A DNA stretch of 25,352 bases from a virus: the IMG/VR virus record IMGVR_UViG_3300031566_014038, positions 1 through 25,352 of that record; one strand, written 5' to 3'. The notes beneath the pieces were generated by a model. It saw nothing but the letters and a program-made list of their open reading frames with translations, was not told the DNA's origin and made no database searches. Of the stretch, positions 13,849-21,313 are shown piece by piece (the first letter of the stretch is position 1; every line of letters starts with the position of its first letter). Both the position numbers and the translations under genes were made by a program.

Positions 13849-16194
13849 CTAGCTGAAGGTCAGCCCGCCGACGCGGGTTTCCGTGACGAGTTTCTTGGTG
13901 TTCTGGGCGGTCTCCTCGGTCGCCTTGGCGGTCCGTTCGGCCACGCTGCCGGCACCGAGTCCGGCCACCGCCATGGCACTGAACGTGCCGGTGACGCTGA
14001 TGGTGCGCTCGGCCGTCTTCTTCAGCGTGTCACCCAGACCGGCCAGGCTGTCCTGGACCTTGCCTACGAGGCTCGCAGGTCCCTTGAGTTTGCCGGGGCC
14101 CTCGTCGGCGGCCTCACGGGCCTCGCGTTTCCTGCGTGCCTCGGCGATGGCAGCGCGCCACTCCTGGCGGGCCTGATCCAGTTCGGCCTGGGCCGCGGCC
14201 GTCCGAGTCCGAGCCTCCTCTTCCATGGCCCGCTTCTTCGCCTGGTGGGCCCGGCTGATCTCGGCCATCCCGGCCTCGTACTGCTCCTGCTCGTGCTCAC
14301 GGACCCGCTGACGGGCCCCCTCGAGCGTCTTCTGGCGACGCGCACCTTCCTCCTTGAGGTACTGACTCCCGTACTCGTACTGTTGCTGGACGGCACGATT
14401 GGCGGCCTGAGGGTCGAACGTCTCGTCGAACTTCCCTTTGAGGACGTTCCAGATCTTCGTCAATCGTGACTGGAGCCACAGCATCGCCCGGGCCACGGCG
14501 AAGACGTACCGGTCCCAGGCCTTGAGCATGAATGCGGCCGCCTCGACGGCCGCGATCTGGATGCCGTGCCAGACGGTCCGCGCGAGCGCCAACGTCCCGT
14601 AGAACGCGGCGTAGGCGACCGAGAGGAACCCATGCTTGAACTGCAGCCAGACGCGGAGGAGCCAGCCGACGCCTTTCTGCCAGGCGACCTTCAGCGTCAG
14701 CCACAGGATCCGAGCCGCGAGGCCGATGTCGCCGGCAGCCAGGGCGTCAGCGATGCCGCGGTACGCCTCGCCGGCAAACTCCCTCAGTTGACCGAACTTC
14801 TCCCCGAGCCATTTCAGGGCCTTCCCCGCCGCTCCGGTCGCATACAAGATGTATGCGCCGAGGGCGGCCACGGCCGCGATCACAAGACCGATGGGTGAGA
14901 CGAGGGCAGCCAGAACGGTGCCAAGTACGCCGATAGCCGTCCCCACACCTGTGACGATGGCTGCGATGCCGCCAAAGACCGTCGCCAGGGCCGAACCTGC
15001 CGCACCCACGACCACGAGCGCACCGCCCACCAGGCCGATGATGGCAACGACCTTCGCGGCAGCGACCACGAGGCCCTTGTTCCGGGCGATGAGGTCGGTG
15101 ACGAACGCAGCGTACCGCTTGATGGTGGCAGCCGCCTTCGAGAGCGGCTCGGCAAGCGATTCGCCTACCACCGACAGCGCCACGAGCCCCGCCTGTTTGA
15201 CCTGGGCGAAGGCGTGTGCGAGCGTGGCGGCCATCTTCTTGTAGGCGGTCTCGGTCGCCCCGGCTCCGGTCCTCATGGCGCCGATGTCCGCCAGAAAGCC
15301 TTCCATGTTCTTGAGCGCCGGGATGACGCCCCGCAGCGCCCGGGCGTTCGGGAACAGTTTGGCGATGGCGTCGGGCGAGAGGCGACTGATCTTCTCGAAG
15401 ACCCCGGCGAGGCCTTCGGTGTGGAGCGTCGCGGACGACATCTCAAAGCCCAGTTGCCTGGCCACGTCAGCCGCCTCTTTCGAGGGCTTCAGGAACGACA
15501 TGACGATCTGGTTAACGGCCGTGACGGCGTTCTCGGTCTTCACACCGTGGCGCGTGAGGGTGGCCAGGGCCGCGCCCAGTTCATCGAGGCCCACACCCGC
15601 GCTGGCGGCGGTGGATGCGACCATACCGATCTGCGGGGCGAGTTCGGCGAAGGTCGTCTTGCCGCGCTTGACCACGGAGAAGAGGAGGTCGGAGACAGCA
15701 CCCGCGTGCTCCGCCGCGAGGCCGTACGAGTTCAGGACCGTCGTGATGGCGTCGGCTGCCGTCTTCGTGTCCGTGAGCCCTGCCTTCGCTGCCCTGGAAG
15801 CAACGGCCAGGACCTCCAGGGCCTTCTCGGCGGGAATGCTGGCCGACAGGATGTCGTACAGTCCACCGGCCAGCGCCTCGGTCGATTCGCCGAACTCCAC
15901 CGCCATCGACCGGATGCCCTTCTTGAAGGCGTCCATGTGGTCAGCAGGCTTGTCGAGCATCGTGGCAACGTTGGCCATCTGCTGCTCGAAGTCGGCGTAG
16001 ACCTTGGCGCCGGCCACGAGCGGTGTAGCCATGACGGCGCTCGCCTTGACGAGGCGCGCACCGATGTTGCGGACGTTCGCGCCGAACGCCTTGAGGCGCC
16101 TGGAGGCCCGCTTCAGGCCGCGGACGAGCTTCGAATCGTGGGCGTACAGTTCGACGTAAGCCGCGCCCGCTCGGATACCGCGTGACGAGACCAT
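13849..16194 (-). CDS. Phage tail tape measure protein, TP901 type
   Basis: This is a 781-residue protein. The TP901-like tape measure core begins with ADFEQQMANVATMLDKP and continues through SIPAEKALEVLAVASRAAKAG and the GLDELGAALATLTRHGVKTENAVTA region, about residues 70-320. A run of hydrophobic Ala/Val/Gly-rich helices covers about 370-465. A long charged coiled coil follows, rich in Glu, Arg, Ala and Gln (about 590-715). The protein sets tail length and is injected ahead of the DNA. The ATG at 16194 lies 3 bases after the holin-like gene. At this length it predicts a tail of modest size, and it supports a siphovirus-type virion because no sheath gene is present. Confidence 0.92.
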   Translation of the reverse strand: MVSSRGIRAGAAYVELYAHDSKLVRGLKRASRRLKAFGANVRNIGARLVKASAVMATPLVAGAKVYADFEQQMANVATMLDKPADHMDAFKKGIRSMAVEFGESTEALAGGLYDILSASIPAEKALEVLAVASRAAKAGLTDTKTAADAITTVLNSYGLAAEHAGAVSDLLFSVVKRGKTTFAELAPQIGMVASTAASAGVGLDELGAALATLTRHGVKTENAVTAVNQIVMSFLKPSKEAADVARQLGFEMSSATLHTEGLAGVFEKISRLSPDAIAKLFPNARALRGVIPALKNMEGFLADIGAMRTGAGATETAYKKMAATLAHAFAQVKQAGLVALSVVGESLAEPLSKAAATIKRYAAFVTDLIARNKGLVVAAAKVVAIIGLVGGALVVVGAAGSALATVFGGIAAIVTGVGTAIGVLGTVLAALVSPIGLVIAAVAALGAYILYATGAAGKALKWLGEKFGQLREFAGEAYRGIADALAAGDIGLAARILWLTLKVAWQKGVGWLLRVWLQFKHGFLSVAYAAFYGTLALARTVWHGIQIAAVEAAAFMLKAWDRYVFAVARAMLWLQSRLTKIWNVLKGKFDETFDPQAANRAVQQQYEYGSQYLKEEGARRQKTLEGARQRVREHEQEQYEAGMAEISRAHQAKKRAMEEEARTRTAAAQAELDQARQEWRAAIAEARRKREAREAADEGPGKLKGPASLVGKVQDSLAGLGDTLKKTAERTISVTGTFSAMAVAGLGAGSVAERTAKATEETAQNTKKLVTETRVGGLTFS

Positions 16195-16197
16195 CGG

Positions 16198-16386
16198 TTA
16201 CCCCTGGCCCTTGGCGACTCCCGCACGGAGAAAGCCGAGGCCGAACGCAACCAGCGCAGCCCACACGAACTCCGGGATCTCGACGCCGTACAGCTGGAGG
16301 ACACCGCACACCAGGATCGTGACCGCCACGGCGTAGGTCTTCTTCCCTTCGAGCCACTGGACGACGACGTTCTTCTCGTCAGCCAT
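16198..16386 (-). CDS. Holin-like two-pass membrane protein
   Basis: This 62-residue protein has a short charged N-terminus (MADEKNVVVQWLEGKKTY), two hydrophobic helices (about residues 18-36 and 38-55) and a basic tail AGVAKGQG. The size and topology fit small phage holins, which open the inner membrane at lysis. The ATG at 16386 lies inside the end of the preceding gene. The frame could be extended upstream to 16449, but that part is shadow-like. No endolysin is adjacent, so a non-lytic membrane role is possible. Confidence 0.55.
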   Translation of the reverse strand: MADEKNVVVQWLEGKKTYAVAVTILVCGVLQLYGVEIPEFVWAALVAFGLGFLRAGVAKGQG

Positions 16387-16576
16387 CGGTCTGCCCCTTG
16401 TCTGTTCCTTCGGCGTTCGCCTTATCCCACGCGGCGTCAGCCCGGTCACACCGGGCGAAGACGGCCGCGAGTTCCTCGTCCGTCACGTCCCTGCCGGCCT
16501 CGATGGCCCGCGCCACGAGCCCCGTGGCTTCGGTGATCAGGTGGATCAGGATCAGAATGTTCGTGAGGTCAGTCAT
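16379..16576 (-). CDS. Small phage protein in the lysis-like cassette
   Basis: The 65-residue protein has an amphipathic to hydrophobic N-terminal helix (LTNILILIHLITEATGLVAR) and an acidic helical C-terminal half (DVTDEELAAVFARCDRADAA). Its ATG overlaps the lipoprotein stop as ATGA and its own stop overlaps the holin-like gene, so the three form a coupled unit. The family is not recognised. A holin accessory or spanin-like partner would suit the context. Confidence 0.5.
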   Translation of the reverse strand: MTDLTNILILIHLITEATGLVARAIEAGRDVTDEELAAVFARCDRADAAWDKANAEGTDKGQTDG

Positions 16577-16926
16577 TTCACCCGCCTCCTGTCTGCGGCC
16601 AACTTCTCATCCAGAAGGACCTGGAGCTGACGGTTGAAGTTCGAGACGGCCTCGCTCACAGGCCGGTTCTCCTTGACGGCCGCGTACCACTCGTTCAGCG
16701 CTGCCCGTGCAAGTCGCATGGCCGTGTTGATCCGCTCGGCCGCCTCATCGTCGATGAAGCCGGCGCGACGGTATTCGGCAAGCAACATCACGGTCGTCGC
16801 GTACACGTCCGCGCTTGCCCGAAGGGCCTGCCGTTCGGTCGGCACCTGGATCGCCTGACACCCCAGGGCCCCGGTCGGGATGAGCACGATCCACCACACC
16901 ACTCCCAACATCGCCAGTCGTCTCAT
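16573..16926 (-). CDS. Small lipoprotein, possible spanin-like lysis protein
   Basis: This 117-residue protein has a signal-peptide-like N-terminus (basic MRRL, hydrophobic stretch to residue 20). A lipobox-like ALGC ends at Cys23, a somewhat degenerate signal-peptidase II site. The mature part is helical and charged (ADVYATTVMLLAEYRRAGFID, and a C-terminal region rich in Leu, Lys and Arg). The ATG at 16926 overlaps the upstream stop as ATGA and has a strong GGGAGGAG site 5 bases before it. A periplasmic outer-membrane-anchored spanin is the simplest reading given the holin-like neighbour, but sequence alone does not prove this. Confidence 0.6.
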   Translation of the reverse strand: MRRLAMLGVVWWIVLIPTGALGCQAIQVPTERQALRASADVYATTVMLLAEYRRAGFIDDEAAERINTAMRLARAALNEWYAAVKENRPVSEAVSNFNRQLQVLLDEKLAADRRRVK

Positions 16927-17165
16927 ACGTCTCCTCCCTTCCCGCGCCTGACAAAGACCTGTTTCAGCAGACCAATGTTCCCCGCCCGAAGCGGAACGCC
17001 CTGGCCGCGCTTCACCTCGTACGGATTGAAGTCCGACGGCTTGAAAGCCTTCCCTCTCTTGGGATCCCGGTGGATGTTTGCCAGCAGCGCCATCACCGCG
17101 CTCGTGTGATTCCACGCCTCCCGGCACCGGGCCTCGGCCATCCACACGAGTTCCCGGAGCGTCAA
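16923..17165 (-). CDS. Tail assembly chaperone, gpT-like second frame
   Basis: The 80-residue protein (RELVWMAEARCREAWNHTSA, then PKRGKAFKPSDFNPYE) resembles the short second-frame products encoded between tail tube and tape measure in siphoviruses. The first codon is TTG, overlapping the stop of the upstream chaperone as TTGA; an ATG at 17141 is an alternative. In lambda-like phages the second product is made by a programmed frameshift. I see no classic slippery heptamer here, so translational coupling is at least as likely. Confidence 0.6.
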   Translation of the reverse strand: MTLRELVWMAEARCREAWNHTSAVMALLANIHRDPKRGKAFKPSDFNPYEVKRGQGVPLRAGNIGLLKQVFVRRGKGGDV

Positions 17166-17647
17166 CGGTCCGGGGTCGGTTCCGACGAGCCCGGCGAGTT
17201 GCCAGATAAGTCGCCAGACCGAAAGGCCTCCTCGATCTCCCGATCCACGTCCACTGCCTCGATCCTCGCCTCGGCTGCCTGGACCGCTGCCCGGACCATG
17301 GCGATCTGTTTCTCCACCGCCTTCGTGACGTCCGTCCGGCGAAGGCTCCGGAAAAAATCCGCGAGTTCCTCCAACAGCGCATCGTGCGCCGCGATGATCG
17401 CGTCACCGCCCAGGGCCTCGGCGAACGCCTCGTCCGTCACGCCCTGCTCGTCCGCCTGGGGCTTGACGAGGGCGAAGATCACGTCACACAGGAGCACGAT
17501 GTCGGTGTCCAGGCGCGTCAGCAGCGGAGGGTCACCGTCCATCAGGTCCGTGAGGTCCACGTCCAGCAGGCCCTTGACGCGCTTGACGGCGTTGATGGTC
17601 ACAGCGACGGTCCAGGTCCGCCCGGCGTTGTCGTCGAACGTCTTCAT
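17162..17647 (-). CDS. Tail assembly chaperone, gpG-like
   Basis: This 161-residue acidic, helical protein begins with a beta hairpin (KTFDDNAGRTWTVAVTINAV) and ends in a flexible Ser/Pro/Asp tail. It sits between the tail tube and tape measure genes, which is the defining location of tail assembly chaperones. It precedes a short overlapping second-frame gene. These chaperones coat the tape measure while the tube polymerises and are absent from the virion. Identification rests on position, size and general make-up rather than on a strict motif. Confidence 0.65.
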   Translation of the reverse strand: MKTFDDNAGRTWTVAVTINAVKRVKGLLDVDLTDLMDGDPPLLTRLDTDIVLLCDVIFALVKPQADEQGVTDEAFAEALGGDAIIAAHDALLEELADFFRSLRRTDVTKAVEKQIAMVRAAVQAAEARIEAVDVDREIEEAFRSGDLSGNSPGSSEPTPDR

Positions 17648-17650
17648 GGT

Positions 17651-18091
17651 CTACGGCACCTCCATCCACTCGGGCGCGTTGTCGGCGTAGGTCGGCTTGA
17701 TGGTGACGCTGACGGTGATGGCCTCCTCCAGCGGTTCGTTCCGAGAGAAGTTCGTGACGGCCATCGTCGCCCGGAGCCCTTGAGTGCCGCTCGTGGCGAT
17801 GTCACCGTCCATGACGGCGAACTCGAGGGAGGTGTTGTCGAAGTACGCCTCCTGGATGGCCGTGAACCCCGCGTCGGCCGTGTCCCAGACCATCTCGAAC
17901 TCGACCGACCCGTCCTTCAGCGTGGCCGCGGTGGCACGCCAACCGTTGTTCGCGCGCGTGGTGACGTCCGCCTCACCCGTCTCCAGGTTCAGCGTCACGT
18001 CCTTGACGTTGTCGATCTCGGTCCACGTCGGCGTTTCGTAGGTGCCCGTGTTCTGGTACAGCCGCGCTTCCATTCCGAGTTTGAATCCCAT
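17651..18091 (-). CDS. Major tail tube protein
   Basis: This 146-residue beta-rich protein begins with GMEARLYQNTGTYETPTWTEIDNVKDVTL. It contains EVTTRANNGWR-like and GSVEFEMVWDT segments typical of the phage tail tube fold. It polymerises as hexameric rings around the tape measure. The ATG at 18091 has a GAGGAG site 6 bases upstream. Followed immediately by the two chaperone genes and then the tape measure, it matches the usual siphovirus order. Confidence 0.85.
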   Translation of the reverse strand: MGFKLGMEARLYQNTGTYETPTWTEIDNVKDVTLNLETGEADVTTRANNGWRATAATLKDGSVEFEMVWDTADAGFTAIQEAYFDNTSLEFAVMDGDIATSGTQGLRATMAVTNFSRNEPLEEAITVSVTIKPTYADNAPEWMEVP

Positions 18092-18101
18092 GGTTTGCTC
18101 C

Positions 18102-18494
18102 TCACCTCACCGACCCGGCCCACAGCCTCGGGAGCCTGGGTCGCAGTTTCTCAAGCGCCGGGCCCATGAAGGGCCGTTTCGGGTACCGGCCGCGCCGGTA
18201 CCTGCCGCCGAACTCGTGGGCCGTGGCCGAGAGGCCGATGCCCGCATAGTCCGGCCCGATGATCACACGATCTTGGGCCCGTTCGACGGCATACAGGATC
18301 GCTCCGCGAAGTTGCCCGCGCCGTGTGTGCGGCGGCTTGCCGGGCGCCGACGGCCGAGGCGAACGCCGGATACTGCGTCGCGCCGTAAGACGGATAGCAG
18401 CGCCGGCGTGACCCAGGCTCTCGATGGTCGCCCGCCGCACCTTGCGCAGCACCTTCGGCACGTCGCTTCGCGTTCTCACCGTCATGCCGACCAT
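18102..18494 (-). CDS. HK97 gp10-like neck/tail completion protein
   Basis: The protein has about 130 residues and is strongly basic (RRSIRRSPRPSAPGKPPHTRRG near the middle). A C-terminal RPFMGPALEKLRP segment matches the conserved end of the HK97 gp10 and minor tail protein family, which joins head and tail. HEFGGRYRRGRYPKR precedes it, as expected. The ATG at 18494 overlaps the upstream stop as TGATG and has an AAGGA site; a GTG one codon earlier is also possible. It directly precedes the tail tube gene, as in many siphoviruses. Confidence 0.75.
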   Translation of the reverse strand: MVGMTVRTRSDVPKVLRKVRRATIESLGHAGAAIRLTARRSIRRSPRPSAPGKPPHTRRGQLRGAILYAVERAQDRVIIGPDYAGIGLSATAHEFGGRYRRGRYPKRPFMGPALEKLRPRLPRLWAGSVR

Positions 18495-18718
18495 CACGCT
18501 TCCTTCAGTTGTGGCTTCTTGGCCGCCAGGTCGTCCCGTGCAGCCCTCAGGTCCACCAACTCCGCCTCCATCCGCGCGATGCGGTTGTCGATGTTCTCGA
18601 TGGCGGCCTGGACCTGCGCCTCGTCCATCAGCCGCTCGTCCGTCCGTGTGTGAACAACCTTGAGGCGCTTGCCCTTCGCGGTATCCACGACCTCGCGCGT
18701 CTCGTTCCTGCGGCCCAT
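18494..18718 (-). CDS. Small coiled-coil phage protein
   Basis: This 74-residue protein has a basic N-terminus (RRNETREVVDTAKGKRLKVV) and a heptad-rich C-terminal helix (IDNRIARMEAELVDLRAARD) that should form a coiled coil. The ATG at 18718 has an AGGAGAAGG ribosome site. It lies between a glycosyltransferase-like gene and a gp10-like gene. The family is not recognised; a structural or oligomerising accessory is plausible. Confidence 0.6.
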   Translation of the reverse strand: MGRRNETREVVDTAKGKRLKVVHTRTDERLMDEAQVQAAIENIDNRIARMEAELVDLRAARDDLAAKKPQLKEA

Positions 18719-18727
18719 GGCCTTCTC

Positions 18728-19252
18728 CTACCGTTTCCGATCGTGGTCACACCAGCCGGCGCGGACGACCGTGAAACCTGCCTCCACGACCTTGTCCCGG
18801 AAATACCCGCACTCACACAGGCCGAGGCCCGCCCCGTCCTCGGCGTAACCGAACAGGAACCACGGCGGCTCCAGTGCCTCGAACACCTTCCGCCTGACCC
18901 GCACCATGCCCAGGTGGATCATCGCCGGGTCCGCCCAGCCGGCCATGTGCGAGATCGGGTACGTGCATCCCACCACGTCGCCCTCGGCCTGAAGCATGGG
19001 CAGCGCCGCCTGCCCCGGCCGCATGTCGCGGTCCATCAGGATGAAGTTCGTGATCTCGGGCGGTGCCTTCAGGCACAGCTCTTTGACCACCGCATTCCGG
19101 GCCACCACCAGGTTCCGGCCGCAGAAGCCGATGATGTTCTCAGGCGGCAGCAGGTGGTATAGCCACGCGGCCCCTTCCCACGTCAAAGCGTGGTCCGGCC
19201 ACGTGAGCACGATGGCCCGCGTCGCCTCGGGGCGAATGGCCAGGCCGTCCAC
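18728..19252 (-). CDS. Glycosyltransferase-like (GT-A fold) protein encoded within the tail region
   Basis: The protein has 174 residues. NFILMDRDMRP near 71-80 supplies a DxD-like metal and sugar-nucleotide site (Asp74 and Asp76). VVGCTYPISHM follows near 93-103. GYAEDGAGLGLCECGYFRDK near the C-terminus resembles the ED catalytic-base segment of GT2 enzymes. An N-terminal RNLVVARNAVVKE helix also fits the family. I place the start at GTG 19252, just after the preceding stop at 19266; upstream extension would be shadow sequence. Such enzymes can decorate virion proteins or host surface glycans. It is short for a full GT2 domain, so substrate and activity are uncertain. Confidence 0.65.
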   Translation of the reverse strand: MDGLAIRPEATRAIVLTWPDHALTWEGAAWLYHLLPPENIIGFCGRNLVVARNAVVKELCLKAPPEITNFILMDRDMRPGQAALPMLQAEGDVVGCTYPISHMAGWADPAMIHLGMVRVRRKVFEALEPPWFLFGYAEDGAGLGLCECGYFRDKVVEAGFTVVRAGWCDHDRKR

Positions 19253-19265
19253 GTCCGGGCCGGCC

Positions 19266-19715
19266 TCAGCACCCGCTCTCGAATTGGAGGCTGTACCAGC
19301 ATCCACCGCAGTAGACCTGCAATCTGGCATCGTACGTGCACCAGCGAATCGAACCGCCCGTCTCGAGCTCCGAGCCGCCAAAGGGGGCCAAGAGACCGTA
19401 GTCGAAGTACCCGGCGCCTGTGGAGAAGTCGTAGCCGACGACCAGGTCGCTCTGGATCTGGGTCTCGGCCGATACCTCGAGTCCGCCCAGCACCGCCACC
19501 GTCTGCGGGAACGTGAACGCGTTGTCGCCACAGATGTGCCCCGAGCAGATCGACCCACAGGCGATCTTCGCACCGGTCACGGCGCCGCCGGCAATCTTGG
19601 CCTCGGCGACCGCGCCGTTGGCGATCTTCGCGCAGGTCACAGCGCAGTCGGTGAGGTCGACCGTCTCGACCGTGCCGTCGGCGATCAGCGCCGAGTTGAC
19701 CACCCGGTACCCCAC
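19266..19715 (-). CDS. Ten-residue-repeat protein, probable tail-fibre or virion surface protein
   Basis: The protein has 149 residues. Five decapeptide repeats occupy about residues 14-63, with the pattern GAVxxAKIAx (for example GAVAEAKIAG and GAVTGAKIAC), suggesting a regular beta-solenoid or triple-stranded fibre. A globular C-terminus with Cys-rich ends follows (WCTYDARLQVYCGGCWYSL). The GTG at 19715 overlaps the upstream stop as TAGTG and has GGGAGGG 8 bases before it, so the much longer upstream frame is not used. AKI-type repeats are common in phage fibre shafts. The neighbouring glycosyltransferase-like gene could modify this protein, but that is speculation. Confidence 0.6.
   Translation of the reverse strand: MGYRVVNSALIADGTVETVDLTDCAVTCAKIANGAVAEAKIAGGAVTGAKIACGSICSGHICGDNAFTFPQTVAVLGGLEVSAETQIQSDLVVGYDFSTGAGYFDYGLLAPFGGSELETGGSIRWCTYDARLQVYCGGCWYSLQFESGC
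19527..19676 (-). repeat. Five tandem 30-bp coding repeats
   Basis: The decapeptide repeats of the fibre-like protein correspond to five imperfect 30-bp units. The second to fourth are closest, sharing the AKIA core with variation elsewhere. Length change by slippage or recombination is possible here. Confidence 0.6.
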
Positions 19716-19972
19716 TACCAGGTCCCTCCCACCAGCGTGACGGTGTTGCCCGGCGCGCCTTTGACCTCGATCTCTGAAAGGTCCACACGCTCGAAGTCGT
19801 GCCACTCGCCCGGCACCCAGGGCACGTCGGAGCCGTCGTCGCCTTTGAAATACACCGTCCCCGTATTCGTCGGGGGCGAAGAGATTGTCACGGCGACGAC
19901 GGTCGGCTCGGAGGCGAGCGGCTGGTAACTCGCCGTCACCTCGATCTTTCGCATCAGGACGTTGTTAGCCAT
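19715..19972 (-). CDS. Small beta-rich phage protein, unknown function
   Basis: The 85-residue protein (MRKIEVTASYQPLASEPTVV, then TGTVYFKGDDGSDVPWVPGEWHDFERVDLS) looks like one beta-sandwich domain. It starts at ATG 19972, 2 bases after the tail terminator-like gene, and its stop overlaps the start of the repeat protein. The W-x-P-G-E-W-H segment is typical of small phage structural proteins that copy a ligand-presentation loop, but I cannot name the family. Confidence 0.55.
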   Translation of the reverse strand: MANNVLMRKIEVTASYQPLASEPTVVAVTISSPPTNTGTVYFKGDDGSDVPWVPGEWHDFERVDLSEIEVKGAPGNTVTLVGGTW

Positions 19973-19974
19973 GG

Positions 19975-20403
19975 TTACCTCACAATACGGAACGTGAACG
20001 TTAGGACGCTCGTGAACTGCCGCAGTTCATCCATGTGCTCGGGTGCGTAGACGGTCGGGTGTTCGGTCCTTCGCCAGACGGCGGTCGGGTACGCCGTGAG
20101 GCGCCGGAGGCGGAAGAAGTCGGCGATCTCTTCGACGAGCGTCACGAGCGGGTCGAGTTCAGCCGCATCGCCCTTGCTGAACTTCTTCTGGACCGCCACG
20201 TCGACCTGGTAGTCGTAGTGGTTGTTGCTCCGACCCGCCGGCGTTACCTCGACGCCTTTCGGCACGACCGTCACGTGGAGCGTCTTCATGTCCTTCAGGT
20301 CGAAGATGGGCCGGTAATGGCGCTCGGCCGTCAGCGGCAGGCTCAGCGTGGCGGCGTTCAGTTCGGTCACCACCGCGTCGGCGATGTCGATGATGACGGC
20401 CAT
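19975..20403 (-). CDS. Tail terminator / tail completion-like protein
   Basis: This 142-residue protein opens with IIDIADAVVTELNAATLSLP. A central beta sheet (LHVTVVPKGVEVTPAGR, YDYQVDVAVQKKF) and a helix (LVTLVEEIADFFRLRRL) follow, and it ends in a strand (FTSVLTFTFRIVR). This alpha/beta layout and length fit the tail terminator (gpU-like) family, which caps the tail tube at the head end. ATG 20403 has AAGGAG 7 bases upstream. It is identified by fold pattern and by its place between head-tail and tail genes. Confidence 0.65.
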   Translation of the reverse strand: MAVIIDIADAVVTELNAATLSLPLTAERHYRPIFDLKDMKTLHVTVVPKGVEVTPAGRSNNHYDYQVDVAVQKKFSKGDAAELDPLVTLVEEIADFFRLRRLTAYPTAVWRRTEHPTVYAPEHMDELRQFTSVLTFTFRIVR

Positions 20404-20414
20404 GTCAGGTCTCC

Positions 20415-20582
20415 TTACAGCAGGGCGAGGATGGCAGCCGCGATAGCGCCGACGGCGGCAGCCAGCGCGGTGATCGTCACGGCCCAGTGGTGCTGAAGAT
20501 GGTTCACGAGGCAGCTCTCCACCTTCTGCAACCGCTCATCGATCCGAATCAGGAGGTCATGGTCGCTTGGCTCTTGGATCAC
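20415..20582 (-). CDS. XhlA-like small membrane protein
   Basis: The protein has about 55 residues. An amphipathic helix (DHDLLIRIDERLQKVESCLVNHLQHH) is followed by a single C-terminal membrane helix (TITALAAAVGAIAAAILALL). This is the architecture of the haemolysin XhlA family found in phage lysis modules. I chose the GTG at 20582, overlapping the upstream stop; an in-frame GTG at 20621 would extend into the previous gene. A role as holin accessory or virion membrane anchor is inferred. Its place among head-tail genes is unusual. Confidence 0.55.
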   Translation of the reverse strand: MIQEPSDHDLLIRIDERLQKVESCLVNHLQHHWAVTITALAAAVGAIAAAILALL

Positions 20583-20965
20583 ACCACCTCCGTATCCACG
20601 TGCTTCGTGTGAATGCGCCACGCCTTCCGGTACGGGTCCGACGGCTCGTAATGGCTCATCTCGCCTCCGGGCGACATCACCTCGTACACGTGGACGGCCT
20701 GGCCATCCGTCACACGAATCTGGTCGCCCCGTTCCGACAGAACCGCCTCGCCACCCAGGACCAGTTCGGCTGCCGACACGATGAAGTCCGTCGAGTCAGC
20801 CCACACCAGCGCGCCGTAACCGCCCTCCACCTGGTAGGACTTGCGGCCGACCGTCGCCTGGACCTCGACCGAGTCCTCGCCACGCTCGTACGTCACCGCC
20901 TGCGAAGCGTGTTTGGCACGCTGCTCATCGAGCCAGGCGGCCCCTTGTTCCAGCAGGTCGGCCAC
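20579..20965 (-). CDS. Head-tail joining / head completion-like protein
   Basis: The 128-residue protein has an N-terminal helix (LLEQGAAWLDEQRAKHASQA) and then a beta-rich body (YERGEDSVEVQATVGRKSYQ, IRVTDGQAVHVYEV). This helix-plus-beta-barrel pattern and its place between the cement protein and tail terminator fit the small head completion (attachment) proteins of lambdoid phages. The GTG at 20965 has AAGGGA 8 bases upstream. Family assignment is by pattern and position only. Confidence 0.6.
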   Translation of the reverse strand: MADLLEQGAAWLDEQRAKHASQAVTYERGEDSVEVQATVGRKSYQVEGGYGALVWADSTDFIVSAAELVLGGEAVLSERGDQIRVTDGQAVHVYEVMSPGGEMSHYEPSDPYRKAWRIHTKHVDTEVV

Positions 20966-20977
20966 GGCGGCGGTCCC

Positions 20978-21313
20978 TTACTGGCTGAGGCGCACGCGGA
21001 CCGTCGCGTCGTCGTCGCCGGCTGCCGCGACCGTCTTGCCGATCAGCTTGTTGGCGCCCGACTCGTCGTCCGTCTTGGCCACGCTGTCACCGACGTCCCA
21101 GTACACCTTGGCGCCCGCGCCGATGGCCTCTCCGACGCCGGCCGTCTTCGGGAAGTCGAAGACGCCCGCGACGGCGAGCGCGCCGAGCGCGTCGGCCGCG
21201 ATGGGCTGCTTGGCCACGCCCACCAGGTCGCCCTGGACCACCACGTCGCCGGCCGCCACGTCCGAACCGGGCGTGTAATCGACGGCCGCACCGTCATGCA
21301 CGAAAGTTGCCAT
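20978..21313 (-). CDS. DUF2190 capsid cement/decoration protein
   Basis: This 111-residue, acidic, beta-rich protein matches the DUF2190 family. The layout is a strand-rich ATFVHDGAAVDYTPGSDVAAGDVVV opening with a QGDLVGVAKQPIAADALGAL section and then GVFDFPKTAG, with AKVYWDVGD later. These proteins sit on the capsid surface and stabilise the expanded head. ATG 21313 has an AAAGGA site. It follows the major capsid gene across a structured gap of 295 bases. Confidence 0.85.
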   Translation of the reverse strand: MATFVHDGAAVDYTPGSDVAAGDVVVQGDLVGVAKQPIAADALGALAVAGVFDFPKTAGVGEAIGAGAKVYWDVGDSVAKTDDESGANKLIGKTVAAAGDDDATVRVRLSQ

